Shown one piece after another: positions 35,803-49,900 of a DNA stretch of 64,000 nt. The position numbers and the translations under genes are program-made. Where the stretch lies: the NCBI RefSeq assembly GCF_921293095.1, contig NC_060251.1:61335585-61399584 (forward strand), read 5' to 3'. The DNA is from Ischnura elegans (lineage: Eukaryota > Arthropoda > Insecta > Odonata > Coenagrionidae). Position 1 is the first letter of the stretch, and every line of letters begins with the position of its first letter. The notes under the pieces were generated by a model. It was not told the origin of the DNA. It ran no database searches and saw only the letters and a program-made list of their open reading frames with translations.

Positions 35803-36423
35803 AATACGTATAGGGACTCCCAGTCACCGTTTAAAACTCACACAACCTACCCACCTTTCGGGTGTTTTTTGACTTTTTGAAGTAGTTCGACTACTTTAAC
35901 CCTTCAATGTCCGACTTAGAGAATAATTCACCCTTTACCTCGAAGCAGGTTATCTATTCGGAGACTATGTGGAACTGAAGGTAAATTAACTGAGGCCTTG
36001 GCGTGCAAATGAGCGGTACCAGATGGCAAAATCATGCTCGTAACTCATTCAAACAGCCCGCTACTTAGCCCATTCCAAAGCGCTGTTGCCATTTTCCGGT
36101 GGTCCACAGCCACGTGTTTAGCAAAGTTAACAAAATCGTTATTTTTCATCGCAGAATCACGCTTCAAAGACGTACTTGATCGCACGATTGTCAGGAGTAC
36201 TATGCAAACAGTTATTTTTTGATTATTGGATTGATTGATTGATTTCCAAATTGCAGTCATAGCGGTCACTTTCTGCGAGGGAGGTCCCCCGCTGGGAGGG
36301 TCCAAGGCATGGGCCAGCGAGGGCGAACGCGTCGAGGAAAGGGTTGAGGATTAAGGACCCTACGGAGGGTGTACCACGCCCATCTTCGGACTACCTGCTC
36401 CATGTCCCCACCAAACGCACCTT
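35803..36423 (-). repeat. Right 621-bp inverted arm
   Basis: Inverted partner of 28644-29264. Homology to the partial copy at 31738-32010 extends inward to about 35700, so this side keeps more of the original element. Confidence 0.9.
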
Positions 36424-38462
36424 AACCCTAATTTCAAATACATATATATGTTTTTTTTCATTACTGCCCATCTCCGACTGTTAGTGATAGAAGTAGTACT
36501 TATGAGTCTAATTATTTAATTTCTTGTGAAACAAGCGAACCGGATTACCATTATCAGTAAAGTAGAGGGAACTTTTAAAGAGAATGTAATTTATCTTGCA
36601 AAAACTAGGAAATCTTTGGGTAAGCATGAAATCTATTCTTGAAGCCGAGCACAGAACTATAACCTGTCACTTTTTTTGACAAGGTTGGCTCATAGAAACT
36701 TATTTTTCTCTGCATTTCTTCTAGTGATCTGATGGATCATGAAATTTGACCATTGAGTGTCAGAATAACTGATAAATTCATGTCAGGGAGTTGGTGTCAT
36801 TGTAGTGAGGTGCATTCCTGTTGCCTGCCTGTCTTCATTAAACAAGTACATAAATGAATATTAAATATGTATAAGGATAAATCTTACTGGTGACCTTCAG
36901 AGAGGGAAATCACTTGCAATAACTCGAAATACTTGAAGATGCCTATTTTATACGAAAACTAAGCCAGATGAAGCACTGATTGCAGCTAATGATACAAGCA
37001 GGGAAATAAACAATGTTTTTCAGATAATTATAATGTTATTCCATGGAACCTTGGATTATGATAGTAGTAGAAGTATTAAGGTAGTGAATGGGAAATGAGA
37101 AAATGTGGCTTCAGCTTAGGATGCTTAATGGATTTGTCTGAAGAAAAATTATAAAATGAGAACTACTACAAGTTAAGAGAGACCAATATTTTACTGATGA
37201 TGGCAAGTAACCTCTTGCAAACATTAATGGATGAAGGGGAAGCAGAGCAAAAGAAGGTGAGAATAAATTATATCAATATCTAAAAGAATCTCAGGAAAAA
37301 TGAAGATGATCGCTGCAAGTTAATTCCATAGGAAAATAAACTTGATCTTACATTTACTAGATGATTGATTTTGATGTGGAAGTGGGTATTGCCTTGCATT
37401 GGACTCTGATGAAAGTGAGTCCATGTCATGTCAGTACTGCTGACTCAGGTGAAAATATAAGATAATGTGTATTTATGTATTCGACATTAGAAAAAATGAT
37501 ATGTTATCTTTTGGTTTTCACTTCTTAATTTTTGATTGTTAGCGACTAATTCACTTTGTAGAAACCATTAGTATGAATGTCTTTGTTTTTACTTATGTCC
37601 TGTATGCTGTCAAATTTTTTCTGTAGGTTTATTTGTCTATTTCAGTGTCTTATAGTGTCATTTTTAAGTTAACTTGCTAGTACCAGGGAAACACCTTTGA
37701 AAGAGTTTGGTGTGTCACCTTCAGATAATTATGGTTTAATAGGGGAGTTGGAGATAGATTTTGGATTGGGAATAGGGAAGTTATTGGGATGTACCCAAGA
37801 GGTTAAGGCCAGAGAAGCCATGTCTCTACCACACTACTGGTGTAGAAATCTTTTCAGAGAAATCAAGAGGTGAGGGAGTTTGACTTGTTTCATGGGTCAT
37901 AAGAACCGTAGAGCACAAAGTAGCCAGAGGATGTTTTGGATGTAATTTTAATGCCATTCATGAAAAAGGGAAGTGCTATAGATTTCTGAAACTCCAACAC
38001 AGTCACTTGAAATTATCATGCCAGTTAAGAAATTGGAATTAAGAAAACAGAAGTAACAATGAAGGGATACCTATGGGCTAAATTTTTAGGTGAAAACATT
38101 CTGGTATACATGAGCCTTGATAAGAATATTATTGCTATTATTCATTTATTGCATTCCAAAATCCTGTGAAAAGAAATATTGAATGTAAGCCAACCATTTT
38201 TACTAAGGGAATTAGGAAAATAATTGAATTTGTAACAAAAAAAAAAATAATTTTTTTAAATAGAAAGGAGTGGATGGGAGGGTTGTTGTATAAGCCTGTT
38301 GACGAAACGCTAGTGAAGAGTACAATTTGGAGTTTTGTGGAATGGAAATGTGGGCCTAGGGAAGATGGGGTGAGAGAAATCTAGGGGTGTTTGATATGTG
38401 GTTTTGGAGAAGTAAGCTGGGAAAGATGCTTGAAATTGTTTTAGTTAAGTGGTAAGGGGCAT
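36424..38462. other. AT-rich intergenic sequence, no gene seen
   Basis: I found no protein-like frame, RNA gene or clear repeat boundaries here. Confidence 0.5.
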
Positions 38463-38874
38463 CAGAGCCGGCCTTAGGGCGGGGCGACTGCCCCAGGCCC
38501 CGCGTTCGTGAAAAAAAATTAAAATATACGATAGTTTGAAAACGCAAATTCAACTATTACTGTATTGTTAAGTCCGTGCTAGACAAAAAATAATATTATG
38601 AAAAAGGAATAATAATGCAGTAATTTAAAGTAAAAAGCGCGCTTTTTATGTTTATTTTACGTTATAATTTTATGAAATTATGAACTGCGTGTTGGTATCA
38701 TAACCGTGTAATTACGAAGTCTGAATTTGGGAAGGGAACACATACTTAGCCAGAGAGTGGTAGGGATTCAAAATGCTCGAGTTTGTAGATGGGGTATAGA
38801 GTTTAATATTTTAAGTGAAGGGCCCCGCACTGAAGGTCCCGCCCCTTGCCCCGCACCTGCTAGCGCCGTCACTG
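38463..38874. mobile_element. hAT-type MITE (412 bp)
   Basis: It is flanked by an exact 8-bp duplication AGGGGCAT (38455-38462 and 38875-38882). The ends are CAGAGCCGGCCTTAG and, complemented, CAGTGACGGCGCTAG, the CAG-type inverted ends of hAT elements. There is no transposase. Confidence 0.85.
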
Positions 38875-38882
38875 AGGGGCAT

Positions 38883-40831
38883 CCATTAAATAGGTGACGC
38901 AGTTGGGGAGGGGATCAAGCTGATTCTCTCTCGATCTCACGTAGGAGAGAGGGGGGCCAGACAAATATAATTTTTTTTTCTGAAAGAAACGAAGTAAAAT
39001 GTGATTCTAGACTTAGGTCTTAGTAATCTTAAATACTAGTCTTAACTAGGGGTCGAGCCAAATCTCACTACGGAGGTAACGGGGTCCAAAAATCACTGAA
39101 ATCACCTAGTGTAACTAATGGACCCCTAAAAGGGGAAGAGAGGATTTCTCAATAGAATCGTATGGAATATGTCTTAAGCTGAACTATTGAGTAAACTTTA
39201 ACATGGGAAGGGGGACAGGTAATTTGCAAAATGTTCCATGCAAACCTATCTTTAGCAGTAGTATGCCTTAAATAATACGGTTCTGAAATCCCTGAAGGCA
39301 GTCACCATATTTGGAGCATATAGGCAACCTACAAACCAAATCATCAAATGGTGACATGGGGCTTCCCTTCATGAGTTACTGTAACTACCCTATACTTACC
39401 TTAAGCATTACTATGTATTTCAAATATGATTCCTCAACCCATAAACTTAACTCGACAAGAATAGATCAACACTAAAAAAACTTAAATTGAATTTAAGAAA
39501 TTTTGTGCCAGATGTAAAGAATCGTTATCTGAACAACTTTTTGATAGTTTTTTGGTTTAACTCCCAGAACTATTCAAGCTGATGTGACTGATACATATTA
39601 GACTTCTATCAATGCCCTCACATACCATTTTTCAGTGTGGCAAGTGAAAATTTGATTTTTATTCATGCAAAACAATGCATATATGCAACATGTATACTAT
39701 TCAAAGAGTGGCGGTAAATATTACTACCATTTTTAAAAAATAAAACCTATTTCTGAAGCTCAATCACAAAATCAATGGGGTAACAGTTCCAGGGGAAATC
39801 CAGCTACAGGTATGCTTAAGCCTCGAAACAATATTTTTTTAAAACGTCTGAGGAGTTACTAGGGATACAAACTATTTTTGGAATTAACTCTGAAGGAAAA
39901 GCCAGCAGGATAACTTAATGGGAGTCATTCAAATAGTGCATATGGAGCTGAACAAGGAAAAAATGCAAATAATCCATGAAGTGTACTCCATGAAGTATAC
40001 TCTACAAAATGGAAAATAATTGAGCCATTAGAGAAGGAAAGAATTTAAGATAATCAACAAACATGAAAGTTTGCAATCAAGTGACAAAAAGAATATTGAA
40101 TGACAATGAAGTATGAAGTTTGGCAACAATAAAAACAATCATTTACTTAAATAGATGTTTTATCTTCAATATATACATGTAATTCTTCTTGTGGAAACAG
40201 CCTGAGGTAAATTTTCCCAACAGTTGCTGCAGATTCCATTTGGTGAACCAATCCTATTAATCCTTTGGGCTGTGACATGATGAATCAAACACACCAATCA
40301 CACCATTTTTGGCAATTCACTTATAGTAAAGATTGTAGTTGATTTTCATATTTACAAATTTTGCAACTTAAGGTTGTAAACCACTTGCATGTTGGCCACA
40401 CCAAATATAAATAAATAAAGAAAATCTGATCCAGAGCATTGCAAGTCAATATCACACAATTGACAGGAGTTTGTTTTTTCGACCATGGCATCCTCACAAA
40501 AGCTTGAAACCTCCAAGTCAATCAGATTAAATGCAGCTGAGGACCTTAACAACATCCTCAATGCCAAGCATTTCTAGTCCATCGTAAAAAAGCATGGAAG
40601 AACTAATAGCAGCAAAAGATGGTCTTCCAATCGTCTTCTCAGTTCCTTCATCCTTTCCTGTGGCAATTGCTTTGATCAGGTGGGATTCGATACGTGTACA
40701 AGTGAAACACTTTTCACAGACCCAGATGCAGCACTATAATGTACATGCACCAAAACATAACCAAACAAAATTAGTCGAGATCCCAATCTTGATCAAAAAC
40801 AAACACTCCAAGCTCTTGAGAGGGCTCATTC
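38883..40831. other. Intergenic / probable 3' UTR side of POLR3D
   Basis: No separate gene was recognised. A GGGTCGAGCCAAATCTCA motif near 39051 recurs inverted near 60995, marking an old dispersed repeat. The 3' UTR of POLR3D must lie in the right part, but I could not place its polyadenylation site; AATAAA on the minus strand occurs near 39657-39662. Confidence 0.4.
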
Positions 40832-40966
40832 TCAACTATTTCCATCCTCACTTGCTAGTATCATTTTTTCCAGGTCTGGGGTACAATTGAGCGTTGAACA
40901 TACAGGTCCCAACACAATCATTTTACCACTAGATGTTGATTCATCTAAGACCACTGACACTAACTC
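40832..40966 (-). CDS. POLR3D: POLR3D exon 10 (terminal)
   Basis: Acceptor TTGCTTTTCAG. It encodes ELVSVVLDESTSSGKM, then IVLGPV and NCTPDLEKM, the conserved RPC4 C-terminus, with TGA at 40832-40834. The plus-strand ORF at 40594-40890 is antisense to it. Confidence 0.88.
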   Translation of the reverse strand, partial: ELVSVVLDESTSSGKMIVLGPVCSTLNCTPDLEKMILASEDGNS

Positions 40967-43900
40967 CTGAAAAGCAAGGGGGTCATATCATATTATCAAA
41001 TGCATGTAACTGTTTCTGCAAACTCTTTTGTTGACACTTTTTCTTGACCACTACAGTTATTCCATACAATAAAAATGACATATGTATCATAACAAGAATA
41101 ATCTATATTTATAAAAGAAAGTCTAAAATTGTGTTACATAGTTACACCATTTATAACTGGAGAACGGCTGTACTGATTTTAATGATAATTGGATTTCTGG
41201 ATTTGTCTCAGCCCCCGATAACAGAATAAACATTAAAAAATAGTAAGACTTCACAATAAAAAATTGCTCTAGATGTTAGGGTTCTTTTTTTAGGGGTCGG
41301 AAACACTTCAAAAGCCATCAAGTTGGTCAAAACTAGATGATTTGTTTTAATCAACTTAATGACTGAGCAATAATTAAAACATTTCGATAGTTAAAACATA
41401 TTTAAAGTATTAAAATAATTGAATTCACGCTGAGCCCAGCTCGAATTGAGATGTCAACAAACACGGCACCTCTTTGTTTGTAGTCAAATCTATAAGCAAT
41501 TGTTAACTAACAGTAATGGCTGTGTACCTGTCGACGAATTGAGTGGATTGATTTCATTACCTTGGAAGTTTTGCAATTTCGTAACATCGAAAGATGAGCT
41601 ATTCAACAAAATGTTCAGGTACATGATTGATAATTACAAAAAGCACAAATGGTTGATTAAGGAATTTTGGTGGGTACGAATGAAGATGTGGATTAAATGC
41701 ACAATGCATGATATGGATTTTTCGCACGAAAATGTGAATGACAAACTTGGTAAATCAGGATCAAACAGTTTATACTCAGCATTAATTCAAATCTATTGAC
41801 TGTGTAACCAGGGGCACAGCTAGAAATAAAGGCTAGGAAGGGTTTTAGATACAAAACACTGGGGTGTCTTGAGGTATGGAATACCCACCAGGGTAAGCAG
41901 GAGGTGCGGGGGCCCTCCCCTGGAAAATTTTTCTTGTAAATGGTTCAAAATGGTGAATTTTGCGGCCTTCTGAGGGATATTTTATTAATACTTACACCAT
42001 TATATAATTACTATTAATCCAATGGATTAAACTTCAAACTTTCTGAGCTCTGAGGGGGTTTTTATCCCCCAAAACCCCCCCTCGCTGCACCACTGTGCGT
42101 AACAAACAAAGACAAAGTCACTAACTAGCAATCTTAATTTTTTAAGTCCTTAGATGTGCATGGCTTACCACAGCACAAAAACAGCTGAAAGTAAGTTCCG
42201 TGGTCACAATGCTTGGAACCCAAACCAACCAAAACTATGCAACGGAACGAGTTTGGTGATAAAAAAAACTGATAATCAATATGATTCATGCAACTACACC
42301 CAATGGAAAATTCAAAGATGAGGATGTTCTCATTCGAGGATTCCCATGATCCCATCCGATATTCCCTCTGGGTTAAAACGAATTCAATTTTCAAGTCGTG
42401 TTGCATTTGCGATGACGATTTTCAAATCACAAGGTTAGTGTTTGTGCTTTGCACCTAGAAACGCCATTTTTTCTCATAGTCAAACATATGTTGCATGCTC
42501 AAGTGTTGGCAAACCCTCCACTTTATTTGTTCTTCTGCCTGACAACAAAAGAAAAACTGTTGCATATCAGAAGGTACTTGACTCAAGTGAACAAAGCCAA
42601 TGTGTAGGGTAGACCGGGCCACATTTATGCATTGGGCACTGGGGCAGGCTTATGCAGTGCACTTTTCCGAACCGAGTTATATCTAGCATGCAACAAGTCA
42701 TGAAGTATTAATACTGCTTTTAGGTGCTATTTTCATGAGATATTGAGTGTTAGTCGAGCATCGGGCCAGCGTTGCGTAAACTTGGCCCAAAAAAGGGGCA
42801 AGACTTGGACCTAAAAATGCAAATAGGCCAAAAACTGAATGCGTAACGTTTTGACTTTATTAACTGCCTTAGAAAACCACAATGTCTAACATTTCCTAAG
42901 TTAAGACATAAAAATTATAAAATTAATTGAAATAAATCCGTGTATGCCTGACCTGGTGTCCCTTATGTAGACTGAATCAAGAAAATATGTTTCTAAGAAG
43001 CCATTAAAATGCTTATTTTTGCAGTTTCATTGCATTTTTTTCTTTATTTATTATAATAAGTCAAAAATTATTAAAATCAGTGCAGCCTCCCTTGATTTAT
43101 AAATAGTGTAACTAAACTGTTCATTAATAATTAGGCAGTACAACGTTCGCCGGGCCACCTAGTAATATAAAAATAGATTTCGTTAGATATAATAAAAACC
43201 ACTGAAGGGGAAGTAGGGTACTTTACAATTCAACAGACCCCATTTTAAAGGAATTTTAGATGGGGTGATTCTCATAAGACAACTGTGGGTACATGTTAGG
43301 TAGGCTTTCAATTCATTGAATTTGGATAAGGTTTCACAAGACCTTTACTTTTTTTCAGGCATTACTAGGAGGATTACCTGTAAGATATACTAATGGGCAG
43401 AGAAATTACTAGGACATACTAGCCTAAGCTTAAAAAGTTGTTGGTATGTAATGACCTTTTTATTTGATTTTTCATTTTTATTAAATCCGAAGCTTTAGTT
43501 GATGTGTACTGACATTCCCTTGGAAAGAGTGCTCAATACATTTGTAGTTAACCCTTTCGAGACGGCGGAGTTTTCGTCTTAGCATGACTGCTGTACTGAG
43601 CCCCAAGAGACTCTTCTTTCTCTTGGTACGGAGCATTTTTGGAGGACATTCGTTAAGAAGGGTTTCGCTGAACCTTTTTCAACACCTCCCTCCTTGAACT
43701 CCGTATTATCTCGGACTCCAAGAGTAGTTGTGCTCCCTCATTTCCGGGTTTACGACCATACCTGCGGCATTGGTTCGCGGTCAACTTATGTATTGCTTAT
43801 ATGCATTTAGCAAATGGATAATTGTTACTTGCACGTAAATTGCAGACTTTGAATTGAATTCCTTATTTTTTTCTGAGTATTGTCAAATTTTAAACGAAGT

Positions 43901-46900
43901 TCTAAGGTCAATTTTAACGCATTTAATGCAGCAACAATTTCCATGTTGATGTTTATACATAACTCGAGATATGAGTTAATATTTATTGTAGAATTTTGTT
44001 TAAAATTTGTAAACGCTGCTCAAAAGACAAATAATTCAATTCTTAGTTTACTTTTTATGAAAAATGAACAAATATTTATTTCCAAAACTGACTGGATAAA
44101 CAATTGTACGACCGCTGTCCCTTACCGCTAAGAGGGGTTTTACCTGCTCCCGGATTTCGAGGGTAAATCCCAAACCCCACAGGGTTGGGTCCCGAGACAA
44201 AGACGACGTAAACCTGCGACCGTCCTAAAAGGGGGAGAGCTAAAAAACGTATATATGCGGCTTTCATTATCCTAGCCAGGAAAATCTCACACGTAAATAT
44301 ACGGCCGTCATCTCCCGGGTCAGGAAACGTCCACACGTATATATACGTGTATAGCAGGGAAAAGGTTAAAAGAAAAATTTCTTCAAAACTTTACTTTAAT
44401 GCAATTTTCTGACGAGATTTTTCCATGGTCCTCCCGCTTAGTACATTTTTAGGGATGTCTCTTGGGTAATTTGGTTCTCAAATCCACTGATTCTTGAGGC
44501 TTAGATCAGAGGGCTATCAGCATATTTTCGTTACAAGATTGTGTATCACCTGATTATTGATCAATGTGAGTTTGGTGGAATCCACCTCGAGTGTAACTAA
44601 CAGGCCCCAGTCTCCTTGCCATTTATTGAAAAGACTTTCATGTCTTAATATGGTTTAACCCTTAAAATGGTAGTAAAGTCCACATTATAAGCAGTCCTAT
44701 GAAATGTATTTCCATGGCTAAGTAGACTAGTGTAAGAGAATACAATTAATCAATCAAAACCTGTTGCATACGAACCTGTGAAAAACCAACTTGTGTCCCA
44801 GGATTAACAACCAAAGAATATCCACCATTGAGGCATATTTCAGACCTCCCTGATTCATAAATTCGCAATGTCCCTAGTCGACCCTCAGGTAAACAATGTA
44901 ATGTACAATCCTGTAGCTGCTCAGAAACATCATCCTGCAAAATGAAAGGAAACCATGTAAGTCAAAATATTTCCAATTGGTGAATGATACTTATTCCTAC
45001 ACATTTTCCATTTATAAGTCTGTAAATGGCGTTTACATTACCTGAAATAGGCCAAAAATATTTTTTAACACACTTGGAGCACGATATGCTCCTCAACTTC
45101 AGATTTAATAAAATTTAGGATTTGTTTCATCTCTACTTTCTACCCACATTTATACATCTTGTATGAAAAATTTCTTGATCAAAACTACCTAACAGCATTT
45201 TATCAAACAACTCATTATGTATGGTTAAAGTTTCAAGGTATTTAACCCATCAAAATGAAAGTGCTTTGGATTAACTTAAATCATAAAAATTAATACTTTT
45301 TCTCATTTCAAAAACAAATTTTATCTTCTTAGTTCAGTCAATGCAATGAGTGAACATCATTTTCTTGAATATAACAACATAAAAAGTAAAAAAACTAGTT
45401 CATTCAAGGTATTTGACAAGCTAAAAAAAATATGCTGCTACCATTGACTCAGACGTTGATGCTCCTGATGTACTGGGCTGATTTCCTTGGCTCTTTCCAG
45501 CTTTCCCAGAGGGCTCAACGTCTGGCTTTGGGCCAGGTAAGCAAGTTGGAAGCTGAAATTGGGAGGAAACATCAATGGTAAGAATGATACTGAAACAATC
45601 CTAAGCTTGAAATACTTAAAATTACATACATACAGCTTAACAAATGTCAATGACGCTCAAAAGGGAATATGTAAAACTTTTTCAAGCCCAGAGCACTTAC
45701 ATTCCATCCCATAAACAGTAAGTTACTCAAATTTTGAATATGTTTTTAAGTTTTCATAAACAATTATTTACAATGCAAGTACATGTAATAATCAATTTAA
45801 ATTGCAAGACACTAAAATATTTACTACCCAATTCATAGATATTCTTCAAAATATATTTCTTTGACACAATGGATAATGCACAAATATCGAAGAAATATTT
45901 TTAGACACATAATTAATGCACTTAATTTGTGAATTCACAGAAATAATTTCAAGAACTGGCATAACTCACCTGAAATAGCATATACCCCTTTTTACTGTGC
46001 TCAATTAATTCCATCACAGAGTATTCATTTAATCCCTTATCTTGAGAAATTGGTTTCACAACTTCTTTTATCTTGGGTTTCTCTTCTTCCTCTGTGCCTG
46101 GTTCCACTTTAACAACAACCTGGTTAGAAATCAATATTTTTTTAAAAATTTAATTGAATTTGAATTTAATACTCCAAGCTTGAATGTACACTTTTTTTTA
46201 ACAGGACAACACAAATGGAGCTTTAGGTAGCTCCAATGGTTAAAAAACCAGCATGGGAGCTACCATCTTAAAAATTAATTTCACGGCAGACCAGAAACAA
46301 AAAGAAAGTATACATAATTTTTTGAAACATTATCACTATGAAACATATATGTGACAATAACTTACAATAAGCAAGAATAAAGTATAATATGTGGACAGAA
46401 CAAAATTAATTTCTTTTTCCTCCTTTCACAAAAATATAAAAGCGATACCAATCTCCATGGATTTATTTCAATCTTCAGGAAAGCATCAATGAAATTTTAT
46501 TAAGGTAGTCAACAAGGTGGAAAATCTCAGGACATCACTGGGTGCTGATCTATGGCCACTGATATATGAATAGTGAGGGACAAAGAAGTATTCCTTTTAC
46601 CTAACACAAGAACTAAAAACAACACCAGATAATGGAAAATTTTGAAACGGGATGAAATAATATTGATTTACAATCAGGCTTAATGATAACAGTAGCCTTT
46701 ATTGCCATCCAAGCAATCACAACATTTCCTACAACTCGCATATTAAAAACTGGGTAAGCATCTCATTTGCAAGTGCAAAAGATGCACGGTAAGATATTCT
46801 ATGATCTACAGCCCTTTAACAGCGGATTTTTTTTTGTTTCCAATTTTGTTTTTCTGCTCAGGTTTGTTTCATTTTCCCTAATGGACTATGGAAGATGCTA

Positions 46901-49900
46901 GCTCTAGAAATTGTTTTTTTTTCTGTTTTCAGGAGAGGGAGAGTGCCTATATGGGCCCCACTAGCCACTCCAACCACCGGTATAACTGGCGGATAAAGTT
47001 TTCTAATAGTTGTGTTATTTCAATTTTTGGCTCATAAATATGTATTTCACCATCAATGAAAGCTAATATTGTAGTAAAGATTCATTAAATTGTAGATTCT
47101 CCACTTTCAAGCAAAATTATTCCCAATTTATTTCATGATATCCCACGGGGTATATACCTACTCTCCTAAACTTAGCCTCAATCCTCGCAACCAATTATTT
47201 CCATTCTCATATGAATGGAGAAGCTATAAAAGGGTTTTCACAACAAGCATAAGGGAAAAGCAGTTACTACTGTCCAACCGAAACATGTCACTCAAGAGGC
47301 AGATACAGAAAAAATTGAATGGGGGGTTTACACATTAACTAACGTAATTTACATAATTACCCTAGGACAAAGTCAAAAACTTGTTTTAAAAATAGGTCAA
47401 AATACAAAAATATCACATGCAAATAACCTTTAGCACTATGTTTTGCCCAAATCAACCATTAAATAATCAAAAGCCTGCCATTCGAGTAAAAATAATTTAA
47501 ATAGATCATATCAACATTAGGCACCTTGCCTGTGGCATAGGTAAATAAAACAATAACCAAACATTTCTCTGACATTAATTAATTATACCAGTTTCCCCCA
47601 GCTACTGGCTAGCATGCCCTAATGGGCACATCAGAAAACTATCTAAAAAATCCTCCCCTTCACAAAAGATAACTAATCATGGGATGAATACTCTCTATTC
47701 CACAAAATTCCCCTTTCCTCACTAGGGCAGAATGACTGACGACACACAGCTCTATACTACCCACTGGGAGTCAATAAATTGACAAAAAATGGAAGAAGTA
47801 ATACATTACCAAAAATTAAAGTTGGGTTAGAACATTATGAAAAAATTTTCACATACACTACAACCGTTTCTTTCAAAAATTGCAGCTGTGCCCATGTGGG
47901 CACTCTAGCAGTTGATGGGTTATGTTACTATCTTCATTGGAATAGAGAGTATTCATCCCATGATTAGTTATCTTTTGTGAAGGGGAGGATTTTTAGATAG
48001 TTTTCTGATGTGCCCATTAGGGCATGCTAGCCAGTAGCTGGGGGAAACTGGTATAATAGCAAGATCAAATCTCAAAATGGGTGGATAGGTGCCCTGGCTG
48101 TGCAGATGCTTTGCTCAAAAGGGCTCTACATAGCCAACCACATGTCATGACATCCACATACCAACAAATTAGAATTTCACAAACACTGTGGCTGTATGTC
48201 ACATGTCGCTTCAATTTAAGGCATGTAAAAGCAAGAAGAGGACTACCATAAGACTAAAATTGAGGACTTTCAATAATTCATAATCAATATTCCATTAAAC
48301 CTCTACCATTTGATATAATTTAAGAGTAAACTAATACATATGTAATAAAAAAGTAATGGCAAAATGCTTAACGTTTAGTGGCTGCTACTTTAAAAAAGAG
48401 ACATGGGAAGATAGTAGCAAAGTAAACAATTAAAACACAACTTCCAAATAAATAAGAAGGGTTTAAATACATGCGTTTGGCAGGGCTAGGTCTAAAACCA
48501 GGGATAACATATTATACAGTGGAACCTGTTTAGTACGTTTCTGAAGGGACCACAAAAAATGAACGTACTAACCAGGAAAACGTGCTAACGAGGAAAGTAA
48601 AAAATAGCAGTCGGGGTAATTGCAATCTGTGGAAAAGTCGTCATAATTACAATTACTATCGGTAGTTCTCGTAGGATCGCCTTCCTGAACTCTTTTCGCC
48701 TTTAAAATAAAGAAAATGGGCGCTACATTGAAAAACAATACCATGTGAATAAAAAATCACAATGTTTCATAGATTTCCCGAAGACAATTACATGAAAACG
48801 GCATCTTTCTCCCGTGATTTATCCTAAATGTATTTATAGAAAGAGGACAAGTAAAGCTAAGTCATTTCTTTTTTGTCACAGCATACTCGGAGAATATAAA
48901 AACAACCCTGAGTATGTCAACGGGTTGTTTTTAAACATCATAAAAACTGGACAAAATTATATTAACCTTAAATTACGGCAATAGCCGTACAAAGCCGTGC
49001 ACATTCGCTTCTGGAATAAAGCCATATCGATTGTTATATCGATTAATATATCGAATAATAACACTCAAGATTAATAGATTACGACGTAATTACAAGAAGA
49101 TTTTATATTATACAGTTGAATTTTACTTTTAAAATTTGTTTAATGTCGTCTGCTTTCGTGCCGAGATCAAGTATTTTTAAGCTAAGCTTCGCGTGGAGAT
49201 CCTGAGCATCGTCTGCTCCCGCAGCAGTAGTCAAATACCCACGTACTCCGTAGCATTGACGTCGTGCAGTACTGCTTTAGATAAAGTGGGAATTGGATAA
49301 GACTCATTTCTTCATCATCAGAACTCGTGCAATAGCATCTATTGCCCACTCGTGAAATTTATGCGCAGTGAGCTCTCCGGAGGCAACAGAAGGTGAGGAG
49401 CTCGGGGTGGGGAAAATTGGGGCTTCTTATTGGCTGCAGTTTTGCATAGTCAGACATTCCTGATAAATGGCCATATTTTATTATTCATCGCGTCATAAGA
49501 ATTGAGAAATGCATTTGAATAAATCACGGTCGAAGAAAGAGATGTGGAATGAATGCAAGAATGTGAATGGCTAGGAATAATAAATTAAATCATGAATTCG
49601 GAGCTTTACGACCCTTAGGAAGATACTGGAGAACGAATTGTGGGTTGCGTCACGGCTAGCAATTGAGCGTACTAACCAGGAAAGAGCAATTTTTTCAAAC
49701 GTACTAACCAAATACTTTTACCTGTATTTTGTTACGATGGTACCGGGACCGAGAGAAATCGTCGTACTAAGGAGGAAAACGTACTAAGGAGGAACGTACT
49801 AACCAAGTTCCACTGTATAACATAAAAGGGATATTTTCTATCAGTTTCTCAGGACAATAAATATTAGAAAAATATTGATCAGGTCTGCATAAGTGGTTGT

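Larger units (their letters stand above)
41102..43162 (+). mobile_element. Helitron (decayed) in the last POLR3D intron
   Basis: The 5' end is TCTATATTTATAAAAGAAAG after an A, and contains GAGAACGGCTG, a text frequent near Helitron 5' ends. The 3' end is CGCCGGGCCACCTAG followed by T. This fits a TC start, CTRR end and insertion between A and T. It encloses a broken helicase and a later hAT MITE. It is too short for a complete Rep/helicase ORF and so is non-autonomous now. Confidence 0.78.

Noticed and set aside
36045..36305. Minus-strand ORF duplicated at 28762-29022
   Set aside because: It is mirrored only because it lies in the inverted arms; no protein family was recognised.
42604..42960. 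Separate MITE starting GTAGACCGGGCCACATTTATG
   Set aside because: The start resembles known repeat ends, but no convincing partner end was found inside the Helitron.
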